A DNA stretch of 64,000 bases from Streptomyces dioscori (GTDB lineage Bacteria; Actinomycetota; Actinomycetes; Streptomycetales; Streptomycetaceae). Every line of letters starts with the position of its first letter. Positions within the stretch are counted from its first letter, which is position 1. Location of the stretch: the NCBI RefSeq assembly GCF_003024195.1, contig NZ_KZ679044.1:316537-380536 (forward strand), in the 5' to 3' direction. Below, in pieces: positions 58,854-64,000 of this stretch. Below the pieces are notes generated by a model. That model had not been told where the DNA came from, did not search any database, and was given only the letters and a program-made list of their open reading frames with translations. Made by a program: the position numbers and the translations under genes.

Positions 58854-59517
58854 CTCTGAGAGCCGGAGCGGGCAGCACAATCGCGGGCCCGGCGTGTTCA
58901 TCGCGGGCAATGTGTATGGAGACGTCAACAACCACCAGACGTCCAGACCGGACCACGGGCGGGATCGCGAGTCTCAGGCGTCCCAGGGGCACCAGCGTAA
59001 CGAGAAGGAACGTCCTGGTGGGGATCAATCGGAGGAAGTGGGAGAGGTGGGGCCAGGAGTGGCGTTGCTCGGCTGGACCTGGCTCGCTGTCTCGCTATTC
59101 GGGATGTCCGGCTACTGCATCGGTGCGGCTCTTCTTACAGACCGGCCGTCGACGGGAGACCGTGTCGGAGGAGTTCTCGTCGGCGTGGGCTCGGCCTTGA
59201 GCGGCGTCATGGCATCGGCCTTCGTTTTCGCGGCTCTGACCGAGGTCTGCGCTGCGGGCGCGGCCAATGCTGCCGACTCCGCGAGGAAACGATGGGTGCA
59301 GGGACAGCGAGGCGCAGCCCGTTTGAATCTTCGTTACGCGGTCTCAGCTGCCCGTGTCGCGAGCGTCAGCGCAGTCCTGGTTGGGCTCGTCACGGGGCTC
59401 TTCGGATTCCTGGCCATCGGGAAAAGGGCTGCAGACCGGGCCCACGATGCTCACGAACATGCCGAGTCCGAGATCGCCAGGACACGCTCCACGCTGGGGG
59501 AGAACCTTGACAGTTAA
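58837..59517 (+). CDS. Three-helix membrane protein with N-terminal G-N-V motif (pair 2, downstream partner)
   Basis: 226 residues from ATG 58837. Residues 17-33 are GPGVFIAGNVYGDVNNH, matching the tail of the preceding protein. A charged linker (RDRESQASQGHQRNEKERPG) leads to membrane helices GWTWLAVSLFGMSGYCIGAA, VGGVLVGVGSALSGVMASAF VFAALTEV and ASVSAVLVGLVTGLFGFLAI, and a cytosolic or outside helical end with HDAHEHAESEIARTRST. Such a small membrane protein could be the membrane-acting effector of a signalling pair; that is a hypothesis. No homologue recognised. Confidence 0.8.
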   Translation: MADTTDSESRSGQHNRGPGVFIAGNVYGDVNNHQTSRPDHGRDRESQASQGHQRNEKERPGGDQSEEVGEVGPGVALLGWTWLAVSLFGMSGYCIGAALLTDRPSTGDRVGGVLVGVGSALSGVMASAFVFAALTEVCAAGAANAADSARKRWVQGQRGAARLNLRYAVSAARVASVSAVLVGLVTGLFGFLAIGKRAADRAHDAHEHAESEIARTRSTLGENLDS

Positions 59518-59635
59518 TGATCTTGCTCTCATGGGAGCCGCAGAGGCGTAGCGTCCTGGGACAGAGTGCGACCCACCGAGTGCGCTTCCTCGAAGACTAG
59601 TGCTCGTATTGGGCCCAATTGATGGAGACTTCGCC

Positions 59636-60124
59636 TTATTCGCCCGTCGCGGGCGCTCGTCTGACGATGTCGGACAGAGGCCCGCGATAGGTGGTGCCGA
59701 GCTTGCTCACCACACCCAGGGTGGAGCCGGGCCCGTTCTTCATGCGACTCACGTAGTTCTCGGGCAGCAGTACCCGGTCGCCGACCTCAAGCGGTGTGCT
59801 CCCGCGCCAGCGGTAGGCGTATCCGCCGACATCCACAACCTGATGGCCGTCGATCTCGTACACGCGTTTCGCGTCGTCCAGTTGTTCCTCAAGCTCTTTG
59901 ACGCGCTGTTCCAGTCGTTCGATCCGGGAGTTGGAAGAGCTCGCGCTGCTCTCGCTGCCGGATTTGTAGCCTTCACTCCATCCGCGTCGGTGAGCCTCGG
60001 CCACGGCTTTGTCCTGCTCCATGGAATGCGTGCCGCACGCCACGTCCGAGCCCGATATCCGGATCTTGCACGGGCTACCGGAGCGGGTTGGGCGCCCGCA
60101 GGTGCGGTTGTGCTGGTCGGTCAT
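59636..60124 (-). CDS. Zinc-motif and coiled-coil protein, island gene
   Basis: 162 residues from ATG 60124 with AGGGGGAT before it. The N-terminus TCGRPTRSGSPCKIRISGSD VACGTH has C-x(9)-C-x(10)-C-x2-H spacing like the small zinc knuckles common in phage and island proteins. A coiled coil follows (RIERLEQRVKELEEQLDDAK). The C-terminus EVGDRVLLPENYVSRMKNGP GSTLGVVSKLG looks like a KOW/SH3-type beta barrel. No function known. Confidence 0.75.
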   Translation of the reverse strand: MTDQHNRTCGRPTRSGSPCKIRISGSDVACGTHSMEQDKAVAEAHRRGWSEGYKSGSESSASSSNSRIERLEQRVKELEEQLDDAKRVYEIDGHQVVDVGGYAYRWRGSTPLEVGDRVLLPENYVSRMKNGPGSTLGVVSKLGTTYRGPLSDIVRRAPATGE

Positions 60125-60338
60125 GTGAGATCCCCCTGGAAGCAGCTGACCGTGATCTTCTCTCAGGTTCCTGCCGGTGGGACGGCGGAAATCAGACATA
60201 TGAGGCTGGCCTGCAGGAGTGGGTGAGCCCCACCTGCCTGGTGGCCTTGTGGAATGACGTCGAGTCCTTCAGAGCGGATGACACGGCGGAGCTGGCTCTG
60301 GCCGAGGCGTCGAGGGAAGTCCGGGGTAGCGCGTCGAG

Positions 60339-60917
60339 GTGCCCCGGACGATTCTCGGTTTCGTCCGGCCCAAGGGCCACTTGCGTCTGCGTAGAGCGGT
60401 GGCTGACGCGGGGGTCCTGGAGTTGGGCCAGCTCGACGAGACGGCACCACTTGTTGGCACAGATCCCACCGGCCTACGGGGTGATCCCATGGTCCACGAG
60501 GACCGCAACGGCTTTTGCACGGCGGGCTGGCTGGTTGCCGAGCGGATCGCACGGCAGGTCGCCCGGCTCCTGGCCGAGGAGATCCTGCCCGAGGTGGACC
60601 GCAAGTAGCAAGCACTGAACGAGGAGCGGGCTCGCCCGGCTTACTACTCGTACCAGCGTCGGGACGACCGCAAGCTGGAAGCGGAGGCAGCCGCCCTGCG
60701 CACGGTGCGGGAGTGGTGCGGTGAGGACAAGACGGAGCGCTACGACGAGTTGGTTGCCCTGCGCGCCGAGGTCAAAGTACTTCGACGCGCCCGCGGATCA
60801 TGTGCCAGCGCCGTAACTGAGGGCGCGACGCCCCCGACGGATGCGCAACGCCGTCTGACGAACTGGCGAAAGGCCGCGATGGGGGGAGTCGTTTTCGGCT
60901 CCCCCCATCGCTCGTGA
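60339..60917 (+). pseudogene. Helical protein gene interrupted by an in-frame TAG
   Basis: From GTG 60339 the frame reads PRTILGFVRPKGHLRLRRAV, HEDRNGFCTAGWLVAERIAR, QVARLLAEEILPEVDRK and then TAG at 60606-60608. In the same frame it continues QALNEERARPAYYSYQRRDD, RKLEAEAAALRTVREWCGED, KTERYDELVALRAEVKVLRR to TGA at 60915-60917. The composition is continuous across the stop, so a single gene of about 192 codons seems to be broken. A shorter product from GTG 60705 is possible. Next is the integrase, 11 bases later. Function unknown. Confidence 0.6.
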
Positions 60918-60928
60918 TCAGGGGAAAC

Positions 60929-62443
60929 ATGGGGTTTCCGGAGAATCGCGGCACGTACTGGCGTGGCCGCTTCAAAATCTCGAAGGGCAAGTACGGCAGG
61001 GTACTCGACGAGAACGGCATTCGCTTCCGCACGAAGCGCGAAGCCAAGCAAGCCGCCGATGCCGAAGAAGCCAAGGTGCGGGGCCGCACGTGGAAGGATC
61101 CGGAAGCCGGTCAGATCGCCTTCGGCGAGTACGCCTCGGGGTGGTACGCAGGGCAGGATCGCGCCGCGTCCGCAATGCAGAACTACCGTCGGCACCTGGA
61201 AGAAAACCTAATTCCGGAGTTCGAGGACCACCCGCTTGCTTCGATCCAGCGCACGGACGTCGACGCGTGGAAGAAGAAGGAGAAGGCTCTCTACGCCATA
61301 TCGAGCGTGATGACGTGGCGCGGCACCCTTCACCTGGTCCTCGAAGACGAGGTAGACGACGAACTCATCAGCGCCAACCCCGCTACCAAGCGGCGTGGCA
61401 GGGGAAAACGCGCGAGCCGGTCACGCGACCGCGGACCCGAAAAGGTCGTCACGGATCCGCTCGGAATCCTCCTGTGCCCTGAGCGCGCGTCTCTCTTCTC
61501 CGGGCGCGACGACGAATTCGTTGCTGTCGTCACCAAGGGCTGCACAGGCATGCGCTGGGGCGAAATCGTCGGGCTGGAGACCGAGTTCATCCGGCGAGCG
61601 GCAGTACGCGTGGAATGGCAACGCTATGAACTCGACTCGGGGGGGAGAGAGAGCGAACGTTGCCCTCCCGAGGACGACAGTTACCGCACCATCGACGCGC
61701 CACAGTGGCTCACGTGCCTCTGGACGGGTCACGTCGCGCGCACTCAGCCCAAGCCGTGTGCCTGCCACGCCAACACCTACATGTTCCGTGGGCAGGGCGT
61801 TTCTCGCACGGGCGAGATCGGCGCGAAGGTGGTCGATGTGGCGAGACGTGCCGGCGTCTCCACGGGCACCGTGTCCAACGTCCTCAACCGACCGGAGTTC
61901 GTTGCTGAAGCCACCAAGGCACGAGTACGGGAGGCCGTCAAAGCTCTCGGGTTCACCCGAGGCGGGGGTGCCGTAGACCGGGCTGCGCACTGGCGACGGA
62001 ACGGGTTCGCTACTTGGCTCTTCACGCCAGCTACCTCCGGCTGGTACCCGAAGAAGGCCCCGCAAGATGCGCGGCCGGTCCCGCTGCTCGCCGACCCCTG
62101 GCCGGGCGTACCTGTTCGGGGGAGAGGATCTCAAGCACGAGCGGACGCCTGTTGGGTGCCGGTCGCGAAAGGGCTCACCCCCCACGGCCTGCGCCACACG
62201 CACAAGACGCGCATGGAGGGGTTCCGTACCCCGCCGAAGCTAATAGACGAGCGCATGGGCCACATCGACGGCTCGGTACAGGCGCGCTACTCGCACATCA
62301 CCCGGGAGATGCGCGAACAGCTGAAGGTTCACCTCACTGTCGAGTGGGAGGCCTCACTGGACTCGCGGTTATCCATGTGCGGTTCGTCACCGGTGTCAGT
62401 GCTCGATGACCTCTTGCGGGATCGTCTCAGAGTTCGCCAGTAA
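60929..62443 (+). CDS. int: Tyrosine integrase with inserted LacI-type helix-turn-helix
   Basis: 504 residues. N-terminal arm/core-binding part: RGTYWRGRFKISKGKYGRVL, KREAKQAADAEEAKVRGRTW and FGEYASGWYAGQDRAASAMQ. Catalytic Arg R209 is in GCTGMRWGEIVGLE; H419 and R422 in HGLRHTHKTRMEGF; the nucleophile Y454 in DGSVQARYSHITREM. Between them, residues about 300-345 are KVVDVARRAGVSTGTVSNVL then NRPEFVAEATKARVREAVKA LGF, a LacI-family DNA-binding helix-turn-helix. All catalytic residues are present, so the enzyme may be active. ATG 60929 with AGGGG upstream; GTG 60914 possible. It marks an integrated element. Confidence 0.92.
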   Translation: MGFPENRGTYWRGRFKISKGKYGRVLDENGIRFRTKREAKQAADAEEAKVRGRTWKDPEAGQIAFGEYASGWYAGQDRAASAMQNYRRHLEENLIPEFEDHPLASIQRTDVDAWKKKEKALYAISSVMTWRGTLHLVLEDEVDDELISANPATKRRGRGKRASRSRDRGPEKVVTDPLGILLCPERASLFSGRDDEFVAVVTKGCTGMRWGEIVGLETEFIRRAAVRVEWQRYELDSGGRESERCPPEDDSYRTIDAPQWLTCLWTGHVARTQPKPCACHANTYMFRGQGVSRTGEIGAKVVDVARRAGVSTGTVSNVLNRPEFVAEATKARVREAVKALGFTRGGGAVDRAAHWRRNGFATWLFTPATSGWYPKKAPQDARPVPLLADPWPGVPVRGRGSQARADACWVPVAKGLTPHGLRHTHKTRMEGFRTPPKLIDERMGHIDGSVQARYSHITREMREQLKVHLTVEWEASLDSRLSMCGSSPVSVLDDLLRDRLRVRQ

Positions 62444-62453
62444 ACCCCCAGAT

Positions 62454-62488
62454 GCCGGATGGCCCCGTAACTTAGGTGGCCATCCGGC
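62454..62488 (+). terminator. Hairpin after the integrase gene
   Basis: GCCGGATGGCC and GGCCATCCGGC are perfect 11-base arms around a 13-base loop, 10 bases after the stop. Confidence 0.8.
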
Positions 62489-62676
62489 GGTCTCGACATG
62501 GAGCCAGCCAGCCCGGGGCGCCGCGACCTTCAGATGATCGCGGTCGCAGGCGCCTGCTAGGTCCGATCCGTTCTCCCTGCGCACCCACTGCGACGCGCCC
62601 TCCTCGCTGCCGAGTCGACACGCTCTGGATCGTCGACGGTCGCATACTTCATCCGTCGAAGAGATCAAAAATGAAG

Positions 62677-62698
62677 ATTCGATCGTCGTCGATCGAAT
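62677..62698. promoter_or_regulatory. 22-bp palindrome upstream of the last gene
   Basis: ATTCGATCG-TCGT-CGATCGAAT has perfect 9-base arms. It lies 122 bases before the start at 62820, in an AT-richer stretch containing GATCAAAAATGAAGATTC. Likely operator. Confidence 0.55.
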
Positions 62699-62819
62699 TT
62701 CTGAAATGAGTGGCCAACATCTTGTCGATCTATATGCTGAGATTTGGTGGAGGTAATGAAAAGGCGAGCTGCACCCGTGATGTGGTTGCGTAGGCAGGAA
62801 TTGGAGGGGGGAGCAGGGA

Positions 62820-63671
62820 ATGGTCGACCAGAGGGGAAGCGGAGGAAACGGTGATGGATCTGGCGCGGGAGGAAACAACACGGCTAGGGCATGGTGGCGG
62901 AGTCCGGGATTCGTGGCGGCTGTCTCGGCTGTGGCAGTAGGTGCGCTGGGGGGATGGTTGCAGCAGGGAGGCGTGTCGCTTATTCAGGGGATCTTCAATG
63001 ATGATGGACCCAAGCCTCCGGCCGTGACTGCTAAGGCATCACGGTGGTCGACGTGCAACACTTGGCTAATATCAGGAGATGTGCATCAGGTGGCTGATGT
63101 GCTGATCGATAAGATTTCCCAACTCGGAAGCAACCCGAATCCGAATGACATAGATCCCATCGCCGATGAAGTCCTGAAGTCAACCGGGTCCCAGGTCCCA
63201 ACCGGCGATGAGGTCGAGGTGACGGTGACAGGGAAGGAGGAGCGGGTCATCGTTCTGACGGGTCTTGAGGTTTTCGTGCAAACGAAAAAGGAGCTGACTG
63301 GCCACACAATGGAATTCCCTATGGGCTGCGGTGCAGGGGTTCCTCCCCGTCTATTTGATGTGAATCTCGACGAGCGAAAACCGAACTTCACGCTCAGAAA
63401 GTCGACTGACCCGGAGGAGAAGTCGATCGATTTCCCTTACAAGGTGTCCTCTGGTGAGCCAGAAGTGTTGCTGCTTGTGAGTCAGTCGCACGAGTACGTG
63501 GAGTGGAAAGCGCGGCTCCTTTGGGTGGCGGATGGAAAGGAAGGGCATACGGATATCACTAACAAGGGGGAGTCATTCGTCACATTCCCAGGTGGAGCCT
63601 GGTCGGACTTGCCAGCGGACTACAAGTTCAGTCCGTTCGACTTGAAACTGACTACGGGACGTGACGAATGA
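62820..63671 (+). CDS. Membrane-anchored protein with large outside domain
   Basis: 283 residues, clearly lower GC and different codon use from the core genes. A Gly/Asn-rich N-terminus (GSGGNGDGSGAGGNNTA) precedes one membrane helix (GFVAAVSAVAVGALGGWLQQ, about 30-50). The outside domain has Cys pairs (STCNTW and PMGCGAG), EVEVTVTGKEERVIVLTGLE and RLFDVNLDERKPNFTLRKST. It ends VTFPGGAWSDLPADYKFSPF. This layout is common among unnamed Streptomyces membrane proteins. GGAGGGGGGAG stands 10 bases before the ATG. Function unknown. Confidence 0.8.
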   Translation: MVDQRGSGGNGDGSGAGGNNTARAWWRSPGFVAAVSAVAVGALGGWLQQGGVSLIQGIFNDDGPKPPAVTAKASRWSTCNTWLISGDVHQVADVLIDKISQLGSNPNPNDIDPIADEVLKSTGSQVPTGDEVEVTVTGKEERVIVLTGLEVFVQTKKELTGHTMEFPMGCGAGVPPRLFDVNLDERKPNFTLRKSTDPEEKSIDFPYKVSSGEPEVLLLVSQSHEYVEWKARLLWVADGKEGHTDITNKGESFVTFPGGAWSDLPADYKFSPFDLKLTTGRDE

Positions 63672-64000
63672 CAAAGTGACGTGTCATGGGCCAGTCTCAG
63701 CCTTGCTTGCCGCTGGCGTCCCTACCTTCGCGCCGGAGGTGTCGCTGCTGGTGTCCAGCTCGGAGCGGGGAGGAGGCAGACCGTGCCGTCGAGTTGGCCG
63801 TGCCCGCGCTGTGCGCCGGCCTTGATGGAAGCTAGGGTTCTGCCGCATTGAGAGCAGCTACTGGCAGCGAAGCTTCCTCCCAGAAACTGCTGTCGGCACG
63901 CCTGGCATCGAAGGCGCGCTCTCGCGCATCACACGGAAGATGCGGGCGGAGCCGCTAGCAGTGGCTCTCGCGCCCGAGGGGTGAGCCAGGGGTCCGATGC
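63672..64000. other. No gene recognised
   Basis: No frame longer than a few dozen codons with sensible composition. It may contain a decayed gene or the start of a gene continuing outside the window. Confidence 0.4.

Overview
The window is 64 kb of very high-GC DNA with GTG starts, GC-rich third codon positions and core gene families in an arrangement I know from Streptomyces: adenylosuccinate synthetase, YbaB/RecR/DUF5063, aspartokinase/aspartate-semialdehyde dehydrogenase followed by a SigE-family sigma factor, and a tryptophan 2,3-dioxygenase/kynureninase pair. It is almost certainly a Streptomyces chromosome, from the core or its edge. No rRNA, tRNA or CRISPR array was recognised.

Layout. 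0-6 kb: the C-terminal part of an MFS exporter, a DUF3151 protein, and a kynurenine block (TDO, kynureninase, a TetR regulator, and an alpha/beta hydrolase that is probably the formamidase). 6-16 kb: a two-component system, a cytochrome P450, an ABC-2 exporter with a divergent GbsR/MarR-like regulator and a palindromic operator, a degenerate diacylglycerol-kinase-like protein, and purA. 15.6-28 kb: an accessory block that looks like an unfamiliar small biosynthetic cluster. It holds a MarR regulator, a stand-alone RibB, a long PlsC-like acyltransferase, an unknown protein, a FabG-like SDR, an SRPBCC protein, a FabH-like KAS III and two small proteins, followed by a DNA-binding protein and an MMPL exporter. 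The MarR/ribB intergenic region and the MMPL promoter region carry the same unusual CATCGATG-type repeat arrays, which suggests one regulon. 28-35.5 kb: GntR regulator, class III aminotransferase, DJ-1/PfpI protein with MarR regulator, membrane serine/threonine kinase, secreted M28 peptidase. 35.6-52 kb: SLATT-like protein, ybaB, recR, DUF5063, ask, asd, sigma/anti-sigma-like pair, SURF1, S9 peptidase, TrkA/RCK channel-like protein, YraQ-type permease with its TIGR03943-type partner, and a Tat-exported beta-propeller protein.

52.7-64 kb: a genomic island or its remains, visibly lower in GC. It contains a likely phosphorothioate-DNA-dependent HNH restriction enzyme, a conserved DNA-binding protein broken by an in-frame stop, a second gene with an in-frame stop, and a tyrosine integrase with a LacI-type helix-turn-helix inserted in its catalytic domain. 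It also holds a four-gene run (56.2-59.5 kb) in which each upstream protein ends with, and the next protein begins with, a matching Asn/Gly-rich motif. These two matched pairs resemble amyloid-signalling partner genes and are the most interesting feature of the window.

Two families of intergenic repeats recur. One is a nested inverted repeat found three times, each time at a junction of convergent genes. The other is a short GGGGCGCGGGGAACTGCGCG-type unit in clusters of one to five.
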